64,000 nt of DNA from Closterium sp. NIES-65 (lineage: Eukaryota; Streptophyta; Zygnematophyceae; Desmidiales; Closteriaceae): positions 2,546,001 to 2,610,000 of the forward strand of contig CANXME010002275.1 in NCBI GenBank assembly GCA_948144175.1, given 5' to 3'. The notes under the pieces were generated by a model, which made no database searches, was not told where the DNA came from, and was given only the letters and a program-made list of their open reading frames with translations. A program made the translations under genes and the position numbers. This document shows positions 37,877 through 48,000 of this stretch, one piece after another (position 1 is the first letter of the stretch; each line of letters starts with the position of its first letter).

Positions 37877-40800
37877 CTAGTTCATGCTCATTCCACTCAT
37901 GCGCACACAACGCCAATGAGACTCATCCGCAAGCCTCTTGGTGAGGAAGTCTGCTGGCTGCTGGTGAGTCTTGATGTAGATCGGATTCACCGTCCCCCTC
38001 TTCACCTCCTTACGCAGCCAGTGCCACTTGATACGCATGTGCTTGTTCAGCCCATGAAGCACAGCGTTCCTGGCCATCCCAAGAGCTCCCTTGCTATCAC
38101 AAAACAGCGGCGTAGCAACCTTCTGCTCCTGGCCAATCTCCTCTAACAACCTCCTCAGCCAAATCACCTCCTTCACCCCATGGAACATCGCCATGTACTC
38201 TGATTCCACGGAAGAGAGTGCTGTCTCCGTCTGCTTCTTTGACCTCCAACTAACCGGTCCTCCCCCAACTACGCAGATGTATCCTCCCACAGATGAGGAA
38301 TCCTCCTTCTCAGAGGCCCACGTAGCATCAGTAAAGCAAGTGAGAAAAAGCTTGCCTTCTCCAAGCCTCTCCCCCTTCTCTTTCAGCACCTCAACCCCTT
38401 TCTGCTTCACCTGTGCAGATGCGGAGTATTGAACTCCAATGCTTGGGTGAGAGTTCAGATACTTCACCACACGCTCAGCTGCATCCACCTGCTCCTCTGA
38501 TGGATTCTGCACTACCCTAGCCAGCTGCCCAACCGAGAAAGAGATGTCGGGTCTCGTGTGAACTGCTGCATACAAGAGGCTGCCCACCAAGGACTGAAAT
38601 TGCTGCTGCTCCTCGGCTTCAACCCCTTCATCCTCTGCAGCTTTCACAAGCTTGAATTCTGCTGGCAGGGGAGTTGCAACCTTGCGCTCATTCTCAATTC
38701 CATACTTCTCCCCAAGCTCCTTGATGAACTTCTCCTGGTGCAGCTTCAACCACCTGTGATCCAGATCCCTCTCCACGTGCATCCCGAGGTAGTACTTTAC
38801 CTCCCCAAGGTTCTTGCACTTGAAGTTCTCCATCAGCTGCTGCTGCACCTTCTGGATCTCCTTCATGCTGCTGCTAAAGAGAAGAATGTCGTCCACATAG
38901 ACCAGAAACAGCACCAGCTTCTCCCCCTCCCCCTTGAGAAAGAGGCTCTCATCACAGCTGCTGGTCCTGAATCCCATCTCCTCTAAAACAGCTGCCAACT
39001 TCTGGTACCAGCAGCGTGGCGCCTGCTTCAAGCCATAGATGGACTTTTTCAGCTTGCACACCCTGCCCGTACCATCCTCATACCCAGGTGGCTGCGTCAT
39101 GAACACCTCCTCCTCTAAAATCCCGTTGAGAAATGCCGTTGATATGTCCATCTGGATAATGAACTTCCCACTAACGGCTGCATCTGCCAACAAGACACGA
39201 AGGGTAGGGGGTTTGGCAGTGGGAGCAAAGATCTCATTGAAGTCCCGCTTCTCCTTCTGCATAAACCCCTTAGCCACCAACCTACTCTTGTAGATGGTGA
39301 CCTGCCCCTTGTCGTCAGTCTTGATCCTTAGCACCCACTTGCATTGTACCGCTTTCTTTCCCTCAGGCAGCACCACTAGTTCCCAAGTCCCATTCTCCAG
39401 CAGGCTCTTGTACTCAGCATCCCTGGAAGCTAGCCATTTGTCCCTATCTGGTCCAGCTAATGCCTCCTCCATGCTAGCTGGTTCCTCTGGTGCAGGGGCA
39501 AGAAAACAGTACGCAGGTTGATCCTCCTCATCCGGGTCATAGCCATGCGGTAGAATCAGCAATGCCTCCTCGGTCCCAAGCTGCTGCTCCGCTACATCAG
39601 CTCTTGCAGTCAGCTTCTTAGTAGCCATACGGGTACGTCCTGGCCTGGAGACGGGTGTCTCCCATCCCTTCATAATAACACCCTTCGGCTTCTTAGTTTT
39701 CCCCTGCTGCTGCTCTCCTCCCTCGGATCCAGCAGCTCCACTAGTGCTACCGCTAATCTCCACACCATCTCCTCCACCAGCAGGTGCCTCCTGCACCTTC
39801 TCTTTATCACCACCCTCTGCAGCTGCCTCCTCTCCCTCCTCCCACACACTAGGAGTCAGGTCCAGCTGCATGGTAATCTGCTCCATCTGCTGGGACACCC
39901 TGGCCTCCGGCTGTTTCTCCCAGCTCCCATACATCATGCCCTCAACAAACTTCACATCCCTGCTGTCAAACAACACACCCTTGGAGGGTTCCCACAGCAG
40001 CCATCCCTTGCTCTCAGCAGCCAGCCCCAAATGCACACACCAGATTGCACTCGCCCCCAACTTACTGCGGTAGGTCTTGGGGACGTGGGCGACTGCCATG
40101 CAACCGAACACCCTCAGCATGTCCACCGGCGGCTTCCTCCCAAGCCACCTCTCCAACGGCACCCACGAGTCATCCCCAACCTTTGTGAGTACCCTGTTTC
40201 TAGCGACGGTAGCGTGCCGAACAGCATGGGGCCACATGGAGTTGCCCAGCCCAGATTCTATGAGCAGCGCCCTAGCTGTCTCCAGAATTGTCCGGTTCGC
40301 CCGTTCTGCTACACCGTTAGACTGTGGGGTGTAAGCCGTGGTCAGCTCCCTCTGGATGCCCTGCTTCTTGAGCCAGGCCGTCATCTCAGCTCCAAGGAAC
40401 TCACCACCCCGATCTGTCCTAATCCGCTTCACCACACACTCCGCTTGCTTCTCCACGAATGGCAGCCAATCTTCCCGTATCGTAGAGGCGGCATGGTCCT
40501 TCTGCTTCAGCGGATATGCCCACATAAGCCTGCTCCAATCATCCACAATGGTCAGGAAGTACCGCTCCCCCTTGTGTCCCTGAACCGGCAGCGGCCCCAC
40601 CAAGTCCATGTGGACCAGCTCCAACGGCTTCTTGCTCCTGCCAGCCACACTATGGAAGGGGAAACGGGTAAACTTTGAGAGCAAACAGATTTCACAGTTA
40701 TCATCGGGTGGTTGTCCGTTCAGCTTCAAGCCCTTAACGGCTCCATCCTTCTCCAGCTGCTTCAGCAAAGGCATTGCCACATGCCCCAAGCGTCGGTGTG

Positions 40801-42457
40801 CCGTTGCCCAATCCGTCTCCCCAGATCTGGCCGACACTTTCACACCAACCCCTCCAACGGCGTTGCACTCCCCCTGGGATGCAGACCCCTCTCTAGCCTG
40901 CCCCTCACCATGCCACGCCAGCGCCGGCAGCTGCCACATGGATCTGTACACGTCCTTGCTCTCGTGCAGATCCCAAAGCACCCGATTGCCCAGCTTCCCC
41001 TTATAAGTGCGAGCCCCATCCGTGTTGGTGTTCACCCCAGCCTTGCCAAGCTTACGGAGGGAGATGAGGTTGGCCTTCAGGTCGGGGACGAGGAGAACGT
41101 CGTGCAGCACCACCGGCTTGCCATCCGCTCCCTTAAATGCAGCTCGTCCCGCACCAGCCACCTTCAACATGTGTCCAGAGGCAGAGCACACCTCATTAAT
41201 CGGTGCAGCGCGTACGTCGTCCAGCAGGTCCTTGCGCGGCGTCATTGTCCAAGCAGCGCCTGTGTCCAACACCCAATAGTCCAGGGGGTGCAGCTCTGCT
41301 CCAGCCTTAGCAGAGGCGTCTCCTTGCTCCCCCTTGTCTCCCATATGGAAGAATTGGCCCGCGGTGCGCTCCTTCTTCTTCTCCGCACCGCCGTTGCCCT
41401 TTGGGTTGTTGTCGGACGAATCAGCGATCATGTTGGCACCGTTTTTCTGGTTCCTCCGCGCGCCGCCATCCTGGTGACGATTCTGGGGGGTCCATCCATC
41501 GGGTTTCTTATAGCACAAAAACCAGGGGTGCCCTTCCTTCTCACAATACCAGCAACTCCCTTTCATTTTGCCACCAGCACCCGACTTGCCCCCACGTCCA
41601 GATTTTGCACCGCGACCCCAACCGGTACCTCCTTGTTGGTCGTTGGAGTCGTCGTCTTTCTTTGCACCGCGTCCAGCACCACCGAAGCCACGTCCTTTGC
41701 CACGTCGGCTCCCTTGCATCCCGTAGCCGCTGCTGCCGTCGTCTCCACCCCTCAGTTGGCGGCGACGGAAGTCCTCCTCCAGAATCTTCGTCCGCACCCA
41801 CTCGAGCGTCCACAAGCTCTGGTTCTGCGGCAGGCTCAATCCGCTCGTAAATTGAAGCCACGATTCCGGCAGCAGCGAGAGCATCTTCAAGCACTTTGTT
41901 TGCTCCGGGTAGGTGATTCCTGCGGTCGCCAACTTCGCGTAGAGGTCGCGCAATTTGTCCAGGACAGGTTGTACCGGCTCTCCCTCGCTCAGGCGCAACG
42001 CGGACAGCTCCCTCTCCAGCATCAATGTTGCAACAACGGAGGTCGGGGCGTGCAGCTCCTTCAACACCGTCCACGCCTTCGGACCACACTCAGCCTCCGG
42101 CAGCAGGTGCATGACGTGGTGACGCTGGTTCAGCTCCAAACTCTGCGACATCAAGTAGTAGCCAGCCGAGGCGCGCTCGTCCCAATCTTCCTGAAGGGCG
42201 GGGTCACTCGGTCTAGGCTCCTCCCCAATCATTAGTTTCAGCAATCCGATTTGACGGAAATAAAGTTGCATTTTCCAGGCCCAATCATCATAGCCCTCAC
42301 CATTGAACTTCTCGACGGTGAAGTTTTTCAGCACCTCCTTGATCAGCGAGCCCTGGCTTGTTCGCGCTCCCCTTGGCGCAGAAACACCAGAATCATGGCT
42401 GCCGCTACGATCTTGGGCTGAAGTTTCACCAGCTACCGCCGAGGTGTTGCCCGCCAT
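37877..42457 (-). CDS. Copia Gag-Pol polyprotein, outer element, 1,526 aa, intact
   Basis: Uninterrupted frame of the same length as the inner element's. It has the same order of Gag, CCHC knuckle, DTGA protease, HHCC plus DD35E integrase, YVDD reverse transcriptase and RNase H (D1377, E1418, D1454). Substitutions relative to the inner copy are scattered and conservative (for example Thr12 for Ser12, Met63, Ala122, Ala-Glu at 690-691, a Glu and an Arg within the spacer near 518-522, and Arg952 for Gly952). None affects a catalytic or zinc-binding residue. The protein could therefore act for itself or in trans for the broken middle copy. The template is compromised, however: transcription from the 5' LTR at 42504-43597 must cross 13.7 kb of inserted DNA, including two elements with their own LTR signals, to reach its own PPT and 3' LTR. 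The start ATG has the same context as the other copies. Confidence 0.95.
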   Translation of the reverse strand: MAGNTSAVAGETSAQDRSGSHDSGVSAPRGARTSQGSLIKEVLKNFTVEKFNGEGYDDWAWKMQLYFRQIGLLKLMIGEEPRPSDPALQEDWDERASAGYYLMSQSLELNQRHHVMHLLPEAECGPKAWTVLKELHAPTSVVATLMLERELSALRLSEGEPVQPVLDKLRDLYAKLATAGITYPEQTKCLKMLSLLPESWLQFTSGLSLPQNQSLWTLEWVRTKILEEDFRRRQLRGGDDGSSGYGMQGSRRGKGRGFGGAGRGAKKDDDSNDQQGGTGWGRGAKSGRGGKSGAGGKMKGSCWYCEKEGHPWFLCYKKPDGWTPQNRHQDGGARRNQKNGANMIADSSDNNPKGNGGAEKKKERTAGQFFHMGDKGEQGDASAKAGAELHPLDYWVLDTGAAWTMTPRKDLLDDVRAAPINEVCSASGHMLKVAGAGRAAFKGADGKPVVLHDVLLVPDLKANLISLRKLGKAGVNTNTDGARTYKGKLGNRVLWDLHESKDVYRSMWQLPALAWHGEGQAREGSASQGECNAVGGVGVKVSARSGETDWATAHRRLGHVAMPLLKQLEKDGAVKGLKLNGQPPDDNCEICLLSKFTRFPFHSVAGRSKKPLELVHMDLVGPLPVQGHKGERYFLTIVDDWSRLMWAYPLKQKDHAASTIREDWLPFVEKQAECVVKRIRTDRGGEFLGAEMTAWLKKQGIQRELTTAYTPQSNGVAERANRTILETARALLIESGLGNSMWPHAVRHATVARNRVLTKVGDDSWVPLERWLGRKPPVDMLRVFGCMAVAHVPKTYRSKLGASAIWCVHLGLAAESKGWLLWEPSKGVLFDSRDVKFVEGMMYGSWEKQPEARVSQQMEQITMQLDLTPSVWEEGEEAAAEGGDKEKVQEAPAGGGDGVEISGSTSGAAGSEGGEQQQGKTKKPKGVIMKGWETPVSRPGRTRMATKKLTARADVAEQQLGTEEALLILPHGYDPDEEDQPAYCFLAPAPEEPASMEEALAGPDRDKWLASRDAEYKSLLENGTWELVVLPEGKKAVQCKWVLRIKTDDKGQVTIYKSRLVAKGFMQKEKRDFNEIFAPTAKPPTLRVLLADAAVSGKFIIQMDISTAFLNGILEEEVFMTQPPGYEDGTGRVCKLKKSIYGLKQAPRCWYQKLAAVLEEMGFRTSSCDESLFLKGEGEKLVLFLVYVDDILLFSSSMKEIQKVQQQLMENFKCKNLGEVKYYLGMHVERDLDHRWLKLHQEKFIKELGEKYGIENERKVATPLPAEFKLVKAAEDEGVEAEEQQQFQSLVGSLLYAAVHTRPDISFSVGQLARVVQNPSEEQVDAAERVVKYLNSHPSIGVQYSASAQVKQKGVEVLKEKGERLGEGKLFLTCFTDATWASEKEDSSSVGGYICVVGGGPVSWRSKKQTETALSSVESEYMAMFHGVKEVIWLRRLLEEIGQEQKVATPLFCDSKGALGMARNAVLHGLNKHMRIKWHWLRKEVKRGTVNPIYIKTHQQPADFLTKRLADESHWRCVRMSGMSMN

Positions 42458-42488
42458 AGCTACCTATATCGAGGATCACTATAACGCA

Positions 42489-42500
42489 GCTCTGATACCA
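42489..42500 (-). other. Primer-binding site of outer element
   Basis: Minus strand TGGTATCAGAGC, the initiator-Met tRNA site, 3 nt inside the 5' LTR and 31 nt before the gag ATG. Confidence 0.92.
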
Positions 42501-42503
42501 GCT

Positions 42504-43597
42504 TGTTGGTGTAAGGGCCTAATAAACTCAAGCTATTAAGACTTTATCACACTTAAAACCTCTCCTCGGGGTCACCTCCAAGGGTCCTTGGGTGCCTGGT
42601 ACAAGACCAGCCCCTATCCTCGGGTCCGAGTTTGTAGAGAGAGGGATCAAGAGGGACTTAGTCAAAACAGCAAGAGTACCTTGAACGTCGCGCAGCGTAT
42701 CGTGCAGACCGTCGATCGGATTAAGCTGAGAATTTTCTATATCGAAGCTCACTCTAAGAGCTTTAAAATAAGCCAAGTTGCCTCGCGAAAAGTTCTGCCA
42801 TTACGAAGTTATGGCTCGGACAGCGTTAGCCTAGCGTTGGAGTGCTAGCGTACTAGCGTTGACTCGGGTAGCATTCCGCCGTCGCACCGCGTAGAAAACG
42901 AAATTCCAGCAAGGAAGGAATTCGCTTGAATCAATTTCACTATATCCAGGTACAAACAGAGAAGGAATAAATAGTTCTAGCTAGCAAGGACCTTGGGAAT
43001 GAACCTGAGAACAACCAGGGATCATCCCAAATAATTCCAAGCAACAGAACCAACCTGGCTGGACAAAACAGCAGGTGGTAGGTTGGTAAACAACCTCTGG
43101 TTCTGTTTTTCCAACCTGGGAAAACAACAACCAGGTTCAGGTCCTAAAAACAGAACCTGTTTTGTCTTTGCCCAACCAGCCAAATGCTGGTTCCGCTGGT
43201 TTCCCCTGGCCCTGTAGCATGCAGATACAGACAAACAACATCCAACCTTCACCTAAATTGTACCCCTATAGTGCCTGCCCTGCTACACTATAGTCAACCA
43301 AACAAAACAGTACAATTTCGAGTTGGATAGAACTGAATCTGCGCAATCAAGTAAGTTGAACCGCAAAGCTTCCATCTTGGGTTCCTTTGCGAGCTCGTCC
43401 TTTCTGCTTGTACTGTTCATAGCGCGTACAATGTTATGCCGAAGCGCACATTTTGCGAGTACCTGCAAATGCTTCAAGCGAAAATTGCGAAAGCAAACAA
43501 ACACACAAACATACCATTCACACGCAAATGCATTCGCACACGCATACTCGTACAAACAGACGGCAGGATGTCGTGCAATGTGAATTTGCACCCAACA
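42504..43597 (-). repeat. 5' LTR of outer Copia element
   Basis: 1,094 bp, TGTTGG to CCAACA, followed at once by the duplicated satellite bases TAACC (43598-43602) and the resumed 34-bp array. It differs from its partner at 23018-24111 at two sites that I could see. Confidence 0.96.
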
Positions 43598-43916
43598 TAA
43601 CCAACAGTCCAGTTGGTCCAACCGGTCCACTTCACCAACAGGCCAGTTGGTCCAGCCGGTCCAATTGACCAACAGTCCAGTTGGTCCAGCCAGTCCAATG
43701 GACCAACAGTTTAGTTGGTCGAGCCTGTCCGAATGACCGACAGGCCAGTTCATCCAGCCTGTCCGATTGACCAACAGGCCAGTTGGTTCAACCGGTCCAA
43801 ATGACCAACTGGCTAGTTGGTCGAGCCGGTCCAAGGGTTGGAAGGCGAGTTGGGCCAGCTTGTCCGATTGACCAATAGGCCAGTTGCTCTAGCCGGTTCG
43901 ATTGACCAACAGGCTA

Positions 43917-45004
43917 GTTTGTCCAGCCTATCCGATTTACCTGCAGGCTAGTTGGTCCAGCTGGTCCAATTGACCAACAGGCCAGTAGGTCCAGCCTGTC
44001 CAATTGACCAACAGGCCAATTGGTCCAGCTGGTCCAATTGACCAACACGCGACTTGGTCCAGATGGTCCGATTGACCAACAGTCCAGTTGGTCCAACCGG
44101 TCCAATTGACCAATTCGCCAGTTGGTCCAGCCGGTCCAATTGACCAACAGTCAAGTTGGTCCAGCCGGTCCAATTGACCAATAGTCCAGTTGGGCAAGCC
44201 TGTCGGATTGACCAAAAGGCGCGTTTGTCCAGCCGGTCCGATTGACCAACAGGCCTGTTGGTCCAGCCAGTCCAATTGACCAACAGGCCAGTTCGTCGAG
44301 CTGGTCCAATTGACCAACAGGCCAGTTGGGCCAGCTGGTCCGATTGACCAACAGTCCAGTTGGTCCAACCGAACCAATTGACCAACACGCCAGTTGGTCC
44401 AGCCGGTCCATTTAACCAACAGGCCAGTTGGTCCAGCCGGTCCGATTGACCAACAGTCCAGTTTGTCCAGCCTATCCGATTTACCTGCAGGCTAGTTGGT
44501 CCTGCTGGTCCAATTGACCAACAGGCCAGTAGGTCCAGCCTGTCCAATTGACCAACAGGCCAATTGGTCCAGCTGGTCCAATTGACCAACACGCGACTTG
44601 GTCCAGACGGTCCGATTGACCAACAGTCCAGTTGGTCCAACCGGTCCAATTGACCAATTCGCCAGTTGGTCCAGCCGGTCCAATTGACCAACAGTCAAGT
44701 TGGTCCAGCCGGTCCAATTGACCAATAGTCCAGTTGGGCAAGCCTGTCGGATTGACCAACAAGCCCGTTTGTCCAGCCGGTCCGATTGACCAACAGGCCA
44801 GTTGGTCCAGCCGGTCCAATTGACCAACAGGCCAGTTCGTCAAGCTGGTCCAATTGACCAACAGGCCAGTTGGGCCAGCTGGTCCGATTGACCAACAGTC
44901 CAGTTGGTCCAACCGAACCAATTGACCAACACGCCAGTTGGTCCAGCCGGTCCATTTAACCAACAGGCCAGTTGGTCCAGCCGGTCCGATTGACCAACAG
45001 TCCA
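43917..45004. repeat. 544-bp tandem pair (2 x 16 monomers)
   Basis: Monomer order 43917-44460 is repeated at 44461-45004 with an offset of exactly 544 bp. The landmark tatccgatttacctgcagg occurs near 43929 and near 44473. The copies differ at a few sites (for example agctggtcc near 43958 versus tgctggtcc near 44502). Confidence 0.85.
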
Positions 45005-48000
45005 GTTGGTCCAACTGGTCCAATTGACCAACAGGCAAGTTGGTCCTGCTGGTCGAATTCACCAACAGGCCAGTTGGTCCAACTGGTCCAATTCACCAAC
45101 AGGCCAATTGGTCCAACCGGTCGAATTGACCAACAGGCCTATTGGTCCAACCGGTCCAATTGACCAACAGGCCTGTTGGTCCAGCCGATCTGATTAACCA
45201 ATAGTCCAGTCGGTCCAACCGGTCCACTTCACCAACAGGCCAGTTCATCCAGCCGGTCCAATTGACCAACAGTCCAGTTGGTCCAGCCGGTCCAATTGAC
45301 CAACAGTCTAGTTGGTCCAGCCTGTCCGAATGACCGACAGGCCAGTTCATCCAACCTGTCCGATTGACCAACAGGCCAGTTGGTCCAACCGGTCCAAATG
45401 ATCAACTGGCTAGTTGGTCCAGCCGGTCTAATTGACCAAAAGGCGAGTTGGGCCAGCCTGTCCGATTGACCAATAGGCCAGTTGGTCCAGCCGATCCGAT
45501 TGACCAAAAGGCCAGTTGGTCCAGCCTATCCGATTGACCAACAGGCTAGTTGGTCCAGCTGGTCCAATTAACCAACAGGCCAGTAGGTCCAGCCTGTCCA
45601 ATTGACTAACAGGCCAATTGGTCCAGCCGGTCCAATTGACTGACACGCGAGTTGGTCCAGACGGTCCGATTGACCAACAGTCTAGTTGGTCCAACCGGTC
45701 CCATTGACCAACACGCCAGTTGGTCCAGCCGGTCCAATTTTCCAACAGTCAAGTTGGTCCGGCCGGTCCAATTGACCAATAGTCCAGTTGGGCAAGCCTG
45801 TCGGATTGACCAACAAGCCCGTTTGTCCAGCCGGTCCGATTGACCAAAAGGCCAGTTGGGCCGGCCAGTCCGATTGACCAACAGTCCAGTTGGTCCAACC
45901 GATCCAATTGACCAACAGGCCAGTTGGTCTAGCCGGTCCAATTGACCAACAGTCCAGTTGGTCCAGCCAGTCCAATTGACCAACAGTCCAGTTGGTCCAA
46001 CCGGTCCAATTGACCAACAGGCCAGATGGTCTAGCCAATCCAATTGACCAACAGTCCAATTGGTCCAACCTGTCCAATTGACCAACAGGCCAGTTGGTCC
46101 AGCCGTTCCAATTGACCAACAGGCCAGTTGGGCTAGCCGGTCCAATTGACCAACAGTCCAGTTGGTCCAACCGGTCCTATTGACCAACAGGCCAGTTGGT
46201 CGAGCAGGTCCAATTGACCAACAGTCCAGTTGGTCCAGCCGGTCCAAATGACCAACAGTCCAGTTGGTCCACCCGGTCCAATTGACCAACAGGCGAGTTG
46301 GTCCAGCCGGTCCAATTGACCAACAGTCCAGTTGGTCCAACCGGTCCAAATGACCAACAGTCCAGGTGGTCCAGCCGGTCCAATTGACCAACAGTCCAGT
46401 TGGTCCAGCCGGTCCAATTGACCAACAGGCCAGTTGGTCCAGCCGGTCCAATCGACCAACAGTCCAGTTTGTCCATCCGGTCCAATTGACCAACACGCCA
46501 GTTGGTCGAGCCGGTCCAATTGACCAACAGTCAAGTTGGTCCAACCGGTCCAATTGACCAACAGTCTAGTTGGGCCAGCCTGTCGGATTGACCAACAAGC
46601 CAGTTGGTCCAGCCGGTCCGATTGACCAACAGGCCAGTTGGTCCAGCCGGTCCAATTGACTAACAGGCCAGTTGGTCCAGCTGTTCCAATTGACCAACAG
46701 GCCAATTGGGGCAGCCGGTCCGATTGACCAACAGTCCAGTTGGTCCAACCGGTCAAATTGACCTACAGACCAGTTGGTCCAGCCGGTCCAATTGACCAAC
46801 AGTCCAGTTGGTCCAGCCGGTCCAATTGACCAAGAGTCTAGTTGGACCAACCGGTCCAATTGACCAACAGGTCAGATGGTCTAGCCAGTCCAATTGACCA
46901 ACAGTCCAGTTGGTCCAACCGATCCAGTTGACCATCAGGCCAGTTGGTCCAGACGGTCCAATTGACCAACAGGCAAGTTGGTCCAACTGGTCCAATTGAC
47001 CGACAGGCCAGTTGGTCCATCCGGTCCAATTGACCAACAGGCCTGTTGGTCCAGCCGGTCTGATTAACCAATAGTCCAGTTGGTCCAACCGGTCCACTTC
47101 ACCAATAGGCCAGTTGGTCCAGCCGGTCCAATTGACCAACAGTCCAGTTAGTCCAGCCGGCCAATTGACCAACACTCCAGTTGCTCCAACCTGTCCGAAT
47201 GACCGACAGGCCAGTTCGTCCAGCCTGTCATATTGACCAACAAGCCAGTTGGTCCAAGCGGTCCAAATGACCAACTGGCTAGTTTGTCCAGCCAGTCGAA
47301 TTGACCAAAAGGCAAGTTGGGCCAGCCTGTCCGATTGACCAACAGGCCAGTTGGTCCAGCCGGTCTGATTGACCAACAGCCCAGTTGGTCCAGCCTGTCC
47401 GATTGACCAAGAGGCCAGTTGGTCCAGTTGGTCCAATTGACCAACAGGCCAGTAGGTCCAGCCCGTCCAATTCACCAACAGGCCAATTGGTCCAGCCGGT
47501 CCAATTGACCAACACGCTAGTTGGTCCAGACGGTCCGATTGACCAACAGTCAAGTTGGTCCAACCGGTCCAATTGACCAACACGCCAGTTGGTCCAGCCG
47601 TTCCAATTGACCAACAGGCCAGTTGGGCCAGCCGGTCCAATTGACCAACAGTCCAGTTGGTCCAACCGGTCCAATTGACCAACAGGCCAGATGGTCTAGC
47701 CGGTCCAATTGACCAACACTCCAGTAGGTCGAACCGGTCCAGTTGACCAACAGGCCAGTTGGTCCAGCCGGTCCAATTGACCAACAAGCCAGTTGGGCCA
47801 ACCGGTCCGATTGACCAGCAGTCCAGTTGGTCCAACCGGTCCAATTGACCAACAGTCCTGTTGGTCCAGCCGGTCCAATTGACCAACAGTCCAGTTGGTC
47901 CAGCCGGTCCAATTGACAAACAGGCCAGTTGGTCCAGCCGGTCCAATTGACCAACAGTCCAGTTGGTCCAGCCGGTCCAATTGACCATCAGGCTAGTTGG

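Larger units (their letters stand above)
23018..43597 (-). mobile_element. Outer Copia LTR retrotransposon, interrupted by two nested relatives
   Basis: Complete Ty1/Copia element coding on the minus strand. Its own sequence is 23018-24125 plus 37849-43597 (6,857 bp). Both 1,094-bp LTRs begin TGTTGG and end CCAACA. The satellite is duplicated as TAACC on both sides (23013-23017 and 43598-43602), which shows the element jumped into an existing array. The gag-pol frame is intact, with a PBS at its 5' side. A second element inserted 14 bp inside the 3' LTR boundary (TSD TCAGC at 24121-24125 and 37844-37848), so the gene now lies 13.7 kb from its own 3' LTR. The LTR pair differs at two positions that I could find (gaatttcc/gaattttc and gttgaatag/gttggatag), so the insertion is recent but probably the oldest of the three. 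Confidence 0.96.

Noticed and set aside
23018..43597. Endogenous retrovirus with an env gene
   Set aside because: Integrase precedes reverse transcriptase (Copia order), the single frame ends at RNase H just before the PPT, and no extra frame lies between RNase H and the 3' LTR.
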